Below are positions 22,573 through 34,429 of a stretch of 64,000 bases of DNA, in pieces. The translations under genes were made by a program, and so were the position numbers. Numbering within the stretch: the first letter of the stretch is position 1; each line of letters opens with the position of its first letter. The DNA lies in contig NC_089438.1 in assembly GCF_026210795.1 (NCBI RefSeq), positions 3,927,501-3,991,500 on the forward strand. The letters are read 5' to 3'. The notes below the pieces were generated by a model. The model saw nothing but the letters and a program-made list of their open reading frames with translations. It had not been told where the DNA came from and made no database searches. The DNA is from Rhizophagus irregularis. Its lineage: Eukaryota; Glomeromycota; Glomeromycetes; Glomerales; Glomeraceae.

Positions 22573-23210
22573 TAGGGATTGGAATCGATTCGACTAAAAT
22601 CGATTTAATCGAAATTTGAATCAGTATCTAATAGAATCGATTAATCGAATCTAAAAATCGAATCCCAATAAATCGAATTTTTATACATTTTGGCGCAGCA
22701 AATATAATCTTGCTGTTTCTATAACCACGTCACAATGAAACATTATCCAATCAAGTCAATTGTGGCTAATGTTTAATTAATTAAAAAAAAAATTTTTTTT
22801 TTGATTGATAATTTCGACTGGATCATCTTTTGGCCAGAATTAAATATAATTCTATAATTCGGGCCAAAAATGTCTACTGCATATTATACAGTACATATAT
22901 TTTTTATTATAATGATAACAAATTTGGCTTTTTATATAATAATTACTTTAGCTGATAAATTTTCAGGTTTTTTATTCAGTGCAAAAATAAAATCATTTTA
23001 ATCAAAAATTTTCAAATTTTACAATAAAGATTATTTTAGTATTTTAGTTAAAATCCACCTAAAATTTTGTGCCGCCGGGATCATCGAAAGCGTTGCATCA
23101 CGAAAATGTTTAAAAAATGATTTTTTTGTAAAATTACTGAGAAACGATTAATCGATTCTTAAATCGAATTCTCGGGTTTCAATTTTCGATTGAACCGATT
23201 CCAATCCCTA
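22573..23210. mobile_element. hAT-like non-autonomous element with ATCGATT subterminal repeats
   Basis: Begins TAGGGATTGGAATCGATTC and ends GAACCGATTCCAATCCCTA, an inverted pair. Flanks TGTAGAAT (22565-22572) and TGTAAAAT (23211-23218) differ at one base and fit the 8-bp target duplication of hAT transposons. Many copies of AATCGATT-like palindromes lie just inside both ends, plausible transposase-binding sites. The 638-bp body has no transposase. Confidence 0.8.
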
Positions 23211-24597
23211 TGTAAAATCATATCCGTAGCATACATGTACGTAAAATTATTTAGAATTTTGCTATAACAGATAAGAATTATGATGGTGCATATTAAAATT
23301 CCTCATTTTACGTTAAATTTAATAAAATTTTAGATACAGATACATCAAATTATTGTTTAATAATTCGAAAAGTTTGAGTAATATTTATTATATGAAATTT
23401 TAACCCAACCAAGACATTTGCAATAAAAAAAAAAAATGTAGAGATTTATTTTTATTAAAATTCATCTGTTATTGGTCAACTTTATATGTAATAACTTTTT
23501 ATATTATAAAAATACCAATTATATTTAATTGATTAGCAAAATTTGAGAACAATTTAATATGTAGAATTTTTCAAATTGGAAAAAAAATATTCTCACAACG
23601 GAGTGATAAAATTGAAAATGATCGGCAAAATTCGCTTGATAAAATCGGAAGCCATATTTTTTTTAAAAAAAAGAGGTTTATTTTATTAAATAGTAAATAT
23701 TTTTTTTAAATAAAAATCAAAAATTGGGTTTTGTTAAATCAAATGCATTTTTTTAAAATATTTTAAGTCAAAAAAACGAAGCCAGTTGTTTTTATTAAAA
23801 AAAAATAACCGAAAGTTAGGTTTTTTTAATAAAAAGTACGCATTTTTTTTACCGTAATATAAAAAATGTTACACTTTTAAGCAGACTGAAATTATTTTTT
23901 TTAATTAATTATCTTTTTTTGCAGACTCATTCCTTATAATGCGTCAAATAATCATCACATGAACTGATTGGATAAAATGAGCTACATAGTGACCAATCAA
24001 TGAAGGGCCCTGTGATCGATATACACATCCAATAAAAGTGCTATCGTTCTGACATTTTTGATCATGCGATCATGCATTAATTATAACATCATAAATAAAC
24101 TTTATATTCAACTTTCTATAAATTTCATTTTTATGATATTTTTAATCCACTTTATAAGCTTCACTTAAATTTTTCTTATAAAAATTTTAAATACTATCGG
24201 TCGGTATGATCTTGATGGACTGAACGATAACAAAAAGTTACGTCCTCATTCATTTTATTTGAAGAACCGAGAAAAAGTAACATTAATTTCATTTCATTAG
24301 TATTATTTACTTTTTATTATATAAGCTGGTACTGAAATTCAAACAAGTGTATTAATTGATCGAAGAAGCATTTTTATTATTAATTGCTGGTCTCAGGCAC
24401 TCTCATCATATAAAAATGTCGTCCGACTTGCAATCAAAAATGGTGAAATTTCATTTATAGTTTGTAAAAATTTAATCCTAACTCTAATAAACTTAACTTT
24501 TTATAAAAAAATTTTATTTATTTTATTTTATTTTGATGGAAAAAAAAAAGTTGACTATACTGTAATAAACCCTTAGTTTACTAAATATTAACACTTA
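23211..24597. other. Intergenic, no gene seen
   Basis: A+T-rich spacer with long A and T runs around 23640-23900. No supported frame or RNA gene. The right end is the 3' side of the F-box gene. Confidence 0.4.
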
Positions 24598-26088
24598 TTA
24601 TAAACCTTTATAAACATCATGAATACTATTAAATTCTACTATTTTAACTCCTTTAGCTTTAATTTGATTCAATAATTTCAATTCCTCATCACACAATTCT
24701 TTATCCAAATTCATCATACCAAGAATTTTTAAACTATTATTACTTCTTTCAATATAATTTAATACAATTTTAAGAAATCTTAATTCAATAATATGATTTA
24801 AATTAATCATTTCAAAACTATCATGACAATTTTCTAAAAATTCCCTAAATTTTAAAAACTTAATGGAACTATAAGGATAATAAATAGAAATAGAAATTTT
24901 ACTAATATTAATAGGTATATTATTTGCTAAACTTATTAAATCAATAAGGAAATGAATTCTTAATTTTAAAAAAGTAAGGTTTGGACAATACATTGATATA
25001 TCTTCAATAAGATTAATTGTAGGATTTTCAACAAATAATCTTTGTATTGATGCACCTAGATATTTGATTATTAAAGATGTAACATCAACTTTCCATATAT
25101 TGCATTTAAATGATATTGTCTTGAGTTTAAATGAAGCACAATTTAAAATCTCACATTGATTTAATAATATACCTTTACAGGATTCAAACATTAAATATTC
25201 TAAATTATATAAACTATTAAAACTTTTTAAATCAACATTAATAAAGTCAGTGTTTATAAATTCAATATGAACTAAAGAATGCTTTTGAAATTCTAAGGAT
25301 AAAAGAACATTATTTAATAAAGAATAACAATTCTTTATCTTAAATATTTTAAGTTTGTTTTGCCTTTGAATAATTTTATGGAGCTTTTCCCAAGTAGTAG
25401 TATTGATCAAATTATTGGATGTATCATGTCTATATGATCTTTGAGGAAGCTTAATTAGTAATTTTCTCAAATTTAAACTAATATCTGCCATATTTCTTAA
25501 AAATTCATTTTCAATTTCGTTATTGATGGTATCAATTAAATAAAAACTGAATGAATTTAATCTTGTTAAATTTGAAACGAAATTTTGAACATCAAAATTT
25601 TTAAAACTTTCTTTATAAAATAAATATGATGAAATATTTAATTGTTTAATGTTTCTACTTTGACGTAAAATTGATTGATGAAATATCGGAATAATGTCAT
25701 CATACATTTTGTTGTTAGAAATCAATAAGCCTGAACAATATCTTATAATAGTGGAATTTATTTCAAAGTCATGATAATCTTCCAAATATTTTGGATATTC
25801 AAATAATGGTTTGTGTTCTTCGTCAATATTAATATTATTAATCTGATTTATTGTTAGTTGATTCTTCAATTGTAAAATTTCTGCTTTATTAAAACAAAAA
25901 ATTAAGGTTGAGATTATCAGGTATTTTTTTTTGGATTTTTTTGCAAAAGGGTTTGCGTAAATCAAAGGAATTGTCGATTTACACCAAAATCGATTAACTA
26001 ATAAACAGTTAAATAGAGTTGAGTCATCATTTTGAAGGTATTGTAAAATGTAATAAATACAATCATCTGTTAAATAAGGTAAAGTCAT
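24598..26088 (-). CDS. F-box protein with leucine-rich C-terminal region
   Basis: Single exon, 496 residues. Residues 3-47 (PYLTDDCIYYILQYLQNDD, then FNCLLVNRFWC) match the F-box, the segment that binds Skp1 in SCF ubiquitin ligases. The rest is rich in Leu/Ile/Asn with irregular leucine-rich-repeat-like segments (for example YCPNLTFLKLRIHFLIDL), the usual substrate-binding part. By family it should recruit a target protein for ubiquitination in the cytosol or nucleus; the target is unknown. Such single-exon F-box genes form very large families in Glomeromycotina. The frame is intact, and the first Met lies directly before the F-box. A related gene is at 43106-44578. Confidence 0.85.
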   Translation of the reverse strand: MTLPYLTDDCIYYILQYLQNDDSTLFNCLLVNRFWCKSTIPLIYANPFAKKSKKKYLIISTLIFCFNKAEILQLKNQLTINQINNINIDEEHKPLFEYPKYLEDYHDFEINSTIIRYCSGLLISNNKMYDDIIPIFHQSILRQSRNIKQLNISSYLFYKESFKNFDVQNFVSNLTRLNSFSFYLIDTINNEIENEFLRNMADISLNLRKLLIKLPQRSYRHDTSNNLINTTTWEKLHKIIQRQNKLKIFKIKNCYSLLNNVLLSLEFQKHSLVHIEFINTDFINVDLKSFNSLYNLEYLMFESCKGILLNQCEILNCASFKLKTISFKCNIWKVDVTSLIIKYLGASIQRLFVENPTINLIEDISMYCPNLTFLKLRIHFLIDLISLANNIPINISKISISIYYPYSSIKFLKFREFLENCHDSFEMINLNHIIELRFLKIVLNYIERSNNSLKILGMMNLDKELCDEELKLLNQIKAKGVKIVEFNSIHDVYKGL

Positions 26089-26154
26089 CTTAGAAATTTA
26101 GGAAAGAAAGAAAGTCTTTACGGAGTATCGGAGTAAAGCTATTAGTTATTATCG

Positions 26155-26163
26155 TTATATAGA
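26155..26163 (-). promoter_or_regulatory. Probable TATA box of the F-box gene
   Basis: CTATATAAC on the minus strand about 67-75 bp before the ATG, at the spacing seen for other genes here. Confidence 0.4.
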
Positions 26164-27510
26164 AGTCATACGGTACGGTTGTGTAATACTGTAGCACGGA
26201 GTTTACATTCCCCAACAGGTAATGCTAATCTATGCCGTAACTGGTGACGTCATGCGTGCATGATGTATGGCGTATTGTATGTAACTTTTTGATCGGCAAA
26301 TTCGGTAAGAGTATGTTGATCATTAATTTGGTATGTACGTTTCCATTTTTCATAAGTCTCTGGAGAGACAAAAAAAATTTTTTAGTAGCAAAAATCAGTC
26401 GAAATGTGTAACGTCGGCCATTCGTTAAGTTTTTTGTGGTTAGTCCTTGATAATCTATTTTTTTAGGTTTCAACTTGCTAGTTTCTTATTTTTTAAGCTT
26501 AAATTAAATATTTTATTGATTTTTTTCTTGAACAATTTTATCCACGTTTCTCTTTTATTTTTTACATGTTACTCCCTTTTTATTATTAATTTCAATTATT
26601 GATTTCGCGTGGACAATTTTTTTAACTTTTTTTAATTATCTTAATTCTGGTCGGAATTATTTAAGAAATTATCTTTAATCTTTGCTGGAATTGTGTTAGG
26701 CATAAACGTTAATGTCACGTGATTTACCTTATTAACGTGACCAGTAATTTAGCAATTGGTATCAGGTGGCAGAGGTTTATAGATAATATGAAAATCACAT
26801 AAATAATGATTATAATATAATGTGAATTTAATTTTACAACAAATAATAAGTGTATTTAAAAAAAATTAAAAATAAAGTTTAATTTCTTACATCAATTTGA
26901 TTATCGACAGGTCCAATGCCAAATTTGAATTTGCAATAGATAAGGCTTGTCCTTCTTCCAATTTTGGTACATCATCGGGAGTTGTATTTTTTGTAGAGTC
27001 TATGTAATATCTATAATCTTATATATATCCAATGTAAATTTATTAAATTTATTGTATAAATTTTTACAATAATTTACCGTACCATACCATTTCCAAAAAA
27101 TCATTTACTTCTTAAAATTATTTAATTTTTATAGAATTGGGTTATTTAAATATTTAATAAATGAATTTTTTTTTTCTTTTTAGAGACAATTTATCACAGC
27201 TGAAAATAATGATAAGAGATAATAAAAAAATTTTGAGGCCATGTATTTATTAATAATTATAAACAAGGACAATATTATAAAAGAACATTTATTATTTTTA
27301 TGCGAAAGATGTAATAATATATTTATTTTTTTATCCCGATATTTATTATCTTTTTTTTTTTTAGACGTAATAATTTTTTATACCTTGTAATGGATTAATA
27401 TTTCTATCAATATCACGATGATGTTATAATTTTAAAATATTTCACAAGAATTAATGTCTTTATTGTAAAATTATTATTTTTTTTTATTACATGTAATTTT
27501 TGCGACGTAT
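26164..27510. other. Intergenic with a dispersed 70-bp repeat
   Basis: Positions 26975-27050 (TTTTTTGTAGAGTCTATG, then TATATATCCAATGTAAATTT) recur at 52865-52935 inside the 3.2-kb insertion. Family X end-like sequence is present near 27340-27460. No gene seen. Confidence 0.45.
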
Positions 27511-28588
27511 TATTACAGTAATCGCCGAAGGGATATTTCGCCGAAAGGACGTCTCGCCGAAGTACCATTTCACTGAATCCCATTTCGCCGAAGTCATTTT
27601 ATAAAAATGGATATTTCGCCGAAAAATTATTTATTCCATTTGGTTATTTTATTCTATATTATTCTATATAATTAAAAAAAAATGGTGTTTGTGTGACTAA
27701 CGTTTAGATTAGACTGTATAAATAATCTTTAAATTGTGCAATGCGTTATCATCTGCGCCTCTACACCCGTTATCTTATAGACATACAATGTTAATTACTA
27801 ATGTTGTGTAACATTTTATATGAGCTATTAATGTGTTTGCGCCTGATCTATGCTTAATAGTTAAGACCATTTGATCGGCAAATTCATTCTAATTTACTAA
27901 TGTGCAGGAAAAGGAAATTTGTATAATTCTGGCCGGAATTATACCTTAGCAATTTTCTCCCAAAATTAAAATGACCCCCCACGTTATAAATTAAAAATCT
28001 TAACTGCGTCGAATTATATATTAATTGCCAAGACTTTCAGAAATTATTTAAATTTTACATTTTATATTTAAAGTTATAACTGATATATCACATACTGTAA
28101 CCTTTTTTTCCATCAAAATTAATTTAATCACTTTCTTAGCAAAGATCTAAATTTGATAAACGTTTGATCAAAAATGACGATCAATCAATTTATACAACCC
28201 GATGCGAAGTAACGGGCTGCTGCTAGTAAATACATTAAAGAAATGTTTTCTTAGAAAATTTTTGAATTAGCTGATTTATTGAATTTATCTCGTTGTTTAT
28301 AATATATTAATAGTCTTTTTTTTACTCACTTTTTCGTGAATAAATGTTTTCAGGAAAATTAAGTTATTTATTTATTTCATTCTTACTAACAATATTAGTT
28401 ACTTGAATGTTAAAGTGATAATATCCTGAAAAAAAAAAAATCTCTAAAAATAATGGACGATTCGATGAAATGGATTCGATAAAATGTACTTTCGGCGAAA
28501 CGTCCTTTCGGTGAAATATCCCTTCGGTGAAACGGCTTCGACGAAATGAGTTTCGGTGAAATGGATTTCGGCGAAATGTACCGTAACC
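27511..28588. mobile_element. Second foldback Mutator-like element, interrupted
   Basis: The reverse complement of the right end reads GGTTACGGTACATTTCGCCG and continues with CATTTCACCGAA motifs, like 8326-8945. The left arm has ATTTCGCCGAA repeats at 27521-27630. The core matches the 8326 element in reverse (GAATTTATCTCGTTG near 28280; TTTTCGTGAATAAATG near 28330). A Helitron-like insertion splits it. No clear flanking duplication, and the left end is decayed. Confidence 0.65.
27653..28226 (+). mobile_element. Short non-autonomous Helitron-like insertion
   Basis: Relative to the 8326-8945 copy this block is extra. It ends with a CCCG/CGGG stem (28198-28201 and 28213-28216), six bases, then CTAG followed by T. 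A hairpin plus CTRR next to T is the signature of a Helitron 3' end. The 5' side begins TCTATATTATTC (27653) or TCTATATAATT (27663), both fitting the TC start. About 570 bp, no Rep/helicase frame, so non-autonomous. The 3' end is firm and the 5' end is ambiguous by about 10 bp. Confidence 0.65.
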
Positions 28589-28799
28589 GTTATATAAAAC
28601 ATAATAAATCACATAAATCACATTATAACTGATAATGACAATTAGAAAAAATTTACTAATGGCCCGAAGAGTATCGTTATAGCGGGCGGCACTTGTATTA
28701 ATAATTATTAAATAAGTACAATATTAAAAAAAGGATAATTTGTTTTTGTTTTTATACGAAATCTATAATAACAGATAATATATTTGTTTTTTTTACTTA

Positions 28800-28960
28800 A
28801 TTTTATGAAAAGTATTAATGAGTCCAACGCTCACAATCCTGACAAATCACACTCATTTATATCCCGACACTTATTATCTTTTTTTTTTAACTTTTTTAAC
28901 TTTTTTAAACATGATTATAAATTATACTAGGAGACAGAGACCGTTGCGACGTATTATTGT
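28800..28960. repeat. Single end of family X repeat
   Basis: CGCTCACAATCCTGACAAAT and CCCGACACTTATTATC match the ends of the elements at 9571-10140 and 30241-30600. The partner end was not found adjacent. Confidence 0.45.
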
Positions 28961-29007
28961 AAGTTTCAAAAATTATTGAAATTGAGGTAATCATCAATAT
29001 TTTACAG

Positions 29008-29401
29008 TAGGGATTGGAACCGTCCAAAAAAACCTTAACCGGTTAAAAACCGGTTAACCAAGGGTCTTAACCGGTTAATAACCGGTTAATATCAAAAATA
29101 TTTTAAAAACTTTTTTTACTGCAAATTGTACCAATTTTTGATTTTACTTGCATATTTAGTTATAGGAAGACTATGTATCACTAAAATTATTATAAATAAA
29201 TAGAAAAAAATTCGGCATTAAAACTTCAAGTTTAGGAACACGTGGCCGCAATTTACATGTCTCTGGGCCGCATTATATAAATCTGACTAGAATTATGGTA
29301 AATATAGTTTTAACCGGTTAACCGATTTTCAAAATCCTTTAACCGGTTAACCGTTTTAACCGGTTAATTAACCGGTTAACATTAACCGGTTCCAATCCCT
29401 A
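29008..29401. mobile_element. hAT-like MITE with TTAACCGGTTAA repeats
   Basis: 394 bp, starting TAGGGATTGGAACCG and ending CGGTTCCAATCCCTA. The exact 8-bp duplication TTTTACAG is at 29000-29007 and 29402-29409. Both subterminal regions carry several TTAACCGGTTAA palindromes. The termini equal those of the element at 22573-23210 but the internal motif is different. No protein encoded. Confidence 0.9.
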
Positions 29402-29409
29402 TTTTACAG

Positions 29410-30240
29410 AGTAAATAAAGTTCCAGCAGAAACGATTAAAAAGATATTACATCATAGAATCAAAAGTAATACAAATATAAAACTGTAAACCAAGTCATCT
29501 TGGAAGAACTCAAAGATACAGTAACTTCACTCTGGTGGAAAGAAAATTAAAGGTACTATAAAAACGACAAAGGAGTATTTGAAATACTATCCATGCCGAA
29601 GAATTAGTTGACTAAAGAAAAAGAGAAAAACAAAACTAAATAAATTTCATATAATAATCAGTTTAAAATAAATGAAAACCATCCACCAAAATTCGTGTCA
29701 AAAGAGATTTGAAGAAAGTGTCTAAAAAAAGGAAAGAAAAAAAAGAATTTTTTTTTTGCAAAAAGAAAAAAGAACGAAAGATATTAAATTTTTTGAGATA
29801 AATTTTTCTTATGAAAAGAGAAAAGGATAAATCAAAGATGAAAATAAAGTGACTTCAAAATGTTATTTTGAAAAATTATTGAATTTTTGTCAACTTTTTT
29901 TATTATGAAAAATGATAAGTGATTTTCCCAACAAATTAAAAATTAATATTTTCATATCTAAATTGGAAATTCGGATCGGCGAAAATTATCTTCTATTTAA
30001 AAAATATGTTTGTCATTTAAAAAGAGATAACTTATTTCTTGGTATATTTAAATTATGGTTAAATTATGGATTATACAGTAATTTTTACATTGTAGTTAGC
30101 GCTGATATAAAATAACTTATTAATTTTATGAAAATTTTTATAAAAAAAATTTATTTTTTATTGAAAGTATATCTTACGAAAGAGAATAATACTGTAAAAT
30201 TAAAAACAATTTTTTTTATCTACTTAATTTTGCATAGGTA
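29410..30240. other. Intergenic, no supported gene
   Basis: A+T-rich. The open frame at 29912-30115 (67 codons) lacks recognisable features, homology to neighbours or a promoter, and is not called. Confidence 0.4.
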
Positions 30241-30600
30241 TTTTGGATTTACTACGAAATCTCAAGAATCCTGTTATAACACATCCTGATGCTTAATATC
30301 CTCAGGATATTAAAAAATATTATACTGTATCTTTATATGTAAAACATTAACATTTTTATTTAATATAAAGCAAAATATTTTAATTAATTTATTACTTAAT
30401 TTTGCGACGTCATATTTTGATATAAATAGAAATAATAATCGTTACAAAGTATTACAAAATTATTACGTCTAAAATAAAATGTAAAATTAAAAAAAAAAGA
30501 TAAATATTAAAGTGTTGAACTTTCGAGATTATGATTTATCAGGATTGTGATTTGTGAGCGTTGTGAGCGTTTGACTTGTGTTATAACGGATTCTGATCGT
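30241..30600. repeat. Inverted-repeat element, family X copy 2
   Basis: The left side has TTTACTACGAAATCTC and CTGTTATAACACATCC. The reverse complement of the right side has CGTTATAACACAAGTC, then CACAATCCTGATAAATC and CATAATCTCGAAAGTTC. It is the same family as 9571-10140, with a shorter core. Confidence 0.5.
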
Positions 30601-30805
30601 TGGGATTTTGAACGGCTCCCAGATATTCTGTGCAATAAATATTCAGTTATTCTAATTTTAAGTTATTGTCTCACATGGACTATATTTCACTTAGCTTCTC
30701 ATCGCTCAACAACTCTGTAATTAAAATGAATTTTTCTTTTTCTTCTCGGATAGCACCCTGCGTTGAATTTTCCATAATAACTTGTTGTTATTATTGAACG
30801 CTAAC

Positions 30806-30858
30806 TGATCGGCCGGATAATTTAATGGATGATCTGCAATAAATTATCCGGCTGATTA
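30806..30858. repeat. 19-nt hairpin
   Basis: TGATCGGCCGGATAATTTA pairs with TAAATTATCCGGCTGATTA at 17 of 19 positions around a 15-base loop. It could be a terminator-like or MITE-end structure; no gene end is adjacent. Confidence 0.5.
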
Positions 30859-31040
30859 ATATATTTAAATTTAATCTTCGAAGCTTAATTTAGACTTTCT
30901 ATAGACTTTTAATACACTATTAACTTCCTTATAAAATTCCTAAAAATTTTTTAACAATAAAGTGTATTAATATTCTTTAATATAATTTTTTATTTAGTTC
31001 TAATATTCAAATATTCTGTATCATATTTAATAAAATTTTA

Positions 31041-32495
31041 ATGGCCGGACGAATTAAGGTCGAGGTAGAGGTAGAGGCCGAAGTCAAAGTCAAATTGTAG
31101 TAAAATTTAAGGTAGAGGTCGTGAACGAAGCAAAAAGAGCCTTGATATAGTAGTGAATGAAACTATAACTTCGATTTCGGATGGTAAATGTAAAAGATCA
31201 ATAATATCAATAGCGATGATGAGAAAAACCAAAAAAAAAAAATCAACATTATCACAACTACCTTCATTAGAGCAAAATGATACTGGACTTTTTCATTTGT
31301 AACTTACTGCTCCAATTTTACAAAAAAATACATTAATTTCTCATTCAACATCAGTTTATATCCCTAAGTCACTTTTTTCATCAACTCAATCTGATTTAAA
31401 CAACACTATTAAAATAAACTCTAGTACATTACATTCTGATGATGATAATGGTAATCAAACTGATGATTCCACTGTATCTTCTCAAGAAGAAGCAAATGAA
31501 AATGAACTCAACTTTATTACATGCAAATACAAGTATTTATTTTATAATATTCACTTAATTCTTTTTATATTTACATGTACTAAACTAGAAAATTAATTCT
31601 TTTTAGCATCAGATTCTCATATATTGACAAAACTCCTTGAAGTTGTAATGCAAAACCAAAAAAGATATTAAATTTTTATCAATCAAAGTAATGGAATTAG
31701 AAAGTGATAACAAAATACTTCAAAAAGAATTAAGTGAAATTAAAGATGCTATTGGATCAAGTGATAAAATTTAAAATCAGTATCATCAAACAAAAAGGAG
31801 CATGGTTGGATTGATGTAAGTAATGGTAAATGATTCTCGTGATGCATATTATGACTATTACGTTCTCTTACTAATAAATATTTTATTTAATAAGTTTATG
31901 TAGACTTATTGTTAAATTACAAATATCCAACAAAAGAACAAGCTAAAGAAGCTTCTTTGTGAATATTAACAAAATTTTAATCAGAAAAAATTAAACTAAT
32001 AATTTCATCTAATGAGTGGGATTTATTATTTAAGAATGGTATTCTTTCGGTAGTAAAGCTATCAATTCACAAATTAATTGCCTAATATATATGTTATAAA
32101 TTATTATTATACTTTACATTTGATTTTTATTAATAGGTAATCACTAAGTTAACTTCATTGCGTGGTGGTATTGTTTCTAAAATTAAACAAAAAATGCTGT
32201 CATTCACTTGAATATATTGATTCTGATGCAAGTTTTAGAGCTATTACTGCTTGGAAGTAATCGGATAATACAAAATAGTGCTTTGAAAACTTGGGTACAA
32301 TAATGTCAGACGCATCAAATACCACATATATGGATGAAATTATCAAGAAAAGTTTTCAGACAAAAGCAGCAACTGAAAATGATCGTCTATACACCACTGC
32401 AGTTGTATGCTATATTCTGAATGTAAACTCAGGTGGAATTAAGATAGAAAAGAAGTCTATTTTAAAACTACTAATGGACCAACTTCAGGTATCCT
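31041..32495 (+). pseudogene. Decayed multi-exon gene with RG-rich start and coiled coil
   Basis: Not a recognised family. Protein-like pieces in one direction are broken by stops and shifts: an RG-rich start (GRGRGRGRSQSQIVV in the shifted frame), an acidic Ser/Thr stretch ending SSQEEANENELNF, a coiled-coil piece (VMELESDNKILQKELSEI, ~31690-31770), then YKYPTKEQAKEASL and NEWDLLFKNGILSVVKL, and a last piece starting MSDASNTTYMDEIIKK (32303-32488). Intron-like GT-AG gaps separate them (for example near 31530-31605 and 32490). At least four internal stops make it non-functional. It may be a copy of a repetitive family of the genome. Confidence concerns the pseudogene status, not a function. 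Confidence 0.45.
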
Positions 32496-33555
32496 ATTTT
32501 AATATTTTAATATATTTCCATTGTATTTTGAATTATGATTAAATTCATATTTCATTATATTTATAGAAAAGTATGTAGAAGTATAAAAATTCCAAAATAA
32601 AAATATTTATAATTAAAAGTGTAGATTTATTTATATTTATTAAATTACTAACATAAAATCTATATATAAATATATATAATACTCTTTAGGTTTGCATAAC
32701 ATTTTACATAATTTTATATGGTTCATGGTCCCTACGGGCTGTGAAGATTTTTACGTACTTCTATAAATATGCTATATATTTATTATATATATATAAGTTC
32801 CTGATGATAGCATGATTTTTAAGAGGGTAAAACACTGTAATATTAAATATTTGGGTAGCATCTGAGTCACCTTCAAGTCTTGTATATCCAGTAGCCATTC
32901 CTACGAAGAATTCACTTGACGTTTTCTCCCTATATTCTGAAATATAAGGAATTGTTGAGAGCTGTGCAGTAAGTGCAGTTATTAGGAATTAAAATTAAAT
33001 ATAAAAATTTTTAAAAGAAAAGGTGTATTTTTTTTAAAGAAAAGTGTTTTTTTTTCGTCATGTGGGAAAATCCAAAAAACATTTAAAAAAAAAACAATAA
33101 CGATTTCTAAAGAGACAATGTGAATTCTCATGTGATTGTCACGATTAAATTATTTTTATAGCTTAATAAATTTTTAATTGCTGATCGGATTAGTTGCTAA
33201 AAATTTGTTTCACACCAATCATTTATGATTTATGCAGCCTAATTCAAAATTGTATTGGGATTAGGAAAAATCTGTAGCACAGGACGCAGACACATGATGC
33301 TGGACGATCCAATTTGGTACCCCTTTTATTTAATGTACTGTAAACGATTGTTTAGAGTTTGCATATTTGTCTTAATTTACTTTTCTTGCTAACTATATAT
33401 ATATATTGTTTGAGGCTCTAGATCAAAAAGCATCCTAAGACAAATTTATAATAATAAATACATAAGATGGTTTCGGATACTGATGCAAATATTAATGTAA
33501 GTAATTATTAGAGTAAAAAATAATTCACGAAATAGTAATATCTAATTCATTCATA
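32496..33555. other. Intergenic; 5' flank of broken hydrolase copy 3
   Basis: The stretch from about 32940 matches the 5' flank of copy 1 in reverse. Upstream is A+T-rich without a gene. Confidence 0.45.
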
Positions 33556-33564
33556 TATAAATAG
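33556..33564 (+). promoter_or_regulatory. TATA box of hydrolase copy 3
   Basis: TATAAATAG 59 bp before the ATG, with the conserved leader intact. The promoter survives although the gene is broken. Confidence 0.6.
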
Positions 33565-33614
33565 AACCATTATTTGAACTGAATCTTTTACATTAAAGTT
33601 TTACTATTTGAAAA

Positions 33615-34397
33615 ATGACCGACTTTTTAAAAAATTCACCATTGTATATTTCTACAACGATAAAACATTATCTTAATGGACCACCTAGACCTTCATGGAA
33701 TTTAACAAGTCATATATTTTGGACAAAGTTTATATTACTCGTAAGTAACAAAACAATTGAGGAAATGCAAAGAGCTAGCTTTAGTTTTCAACCTTCTCCT
33801 GTACAAGCTGGTGTGGTGATAAATGAATTTAAGATAGATAATAAATATAGAAACGAGGCTCAAGTTCATCTTGATAAAATTTTGAAACCATACGAACACG
33901 TCTTAGATCCTGAATGGAAAAATTTGAAAGATGATGGAATGGCTTCAAGTCCCTAATGATGGATGGGAAAAAGAGAAATAAGAAAACTATTCTGTATATA
34001 CATGGTGGAGCTTATTACTTTTTCACTAAAAAAACTTATCATTGTATTACAAGTTCTCTTGCCAAAATTGCAAATGAAAGAGTTTTAGGTAAGCTAAACC
34101 TTGGAAGAATGAAATTTCAATCAATCTTCAATATATTACCTAACAAAAATTTTCTTGTATAGCAATAAACTATCGGCTTGCACCTCAAAATCAATTTCCC
34201 GCCGCATTACATGATGCATTAGCAGCTTATTTATATCTCTTAAATCCTCCAAAAGATGCTGGATTTGAACCTCTAAATCCAAAAAATATAGTAATAGCCG
34301 GCGATAGTGCTGGAGGTGGTTAAGTTTAGCTTTCGGTCTTGCTATACGCGATATTTGCGATGCTGGTTTGCCATCATGTGCTGGAATTATCGGTTTG
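33615..34397 (+). pseudogene. Alpha/beta hydrolase copy 3, truncated
   Basis: Only exons 1 (33615-34088) and 2 (34163-34397) remain. In exon 1 an 11-bp deletion at about 33936-33941 lies between GAAT repeats (GATGGAATGG where intact copies have GATGGAATTATTTCTGAA then TGG) and shifts the frame to a stop at 33954-33956. A second one-base loss about 25 bp downstream restores the frame, and the HGGAYYFF segment is still readable. In exon 2 a missing T at 34320 turns GGTGGTTTAAG into a frame with an immediate stop after the GDSAGG motif. Exons 3-5 are gone: intron 2 runs into MITE sequence at about 34432. It cannot encode an esterase. Confidence 0.88.
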
Positions 34398-34429
34398 GTA
34401 AATATAAAATTTATTTTTTTTGTTCTATC

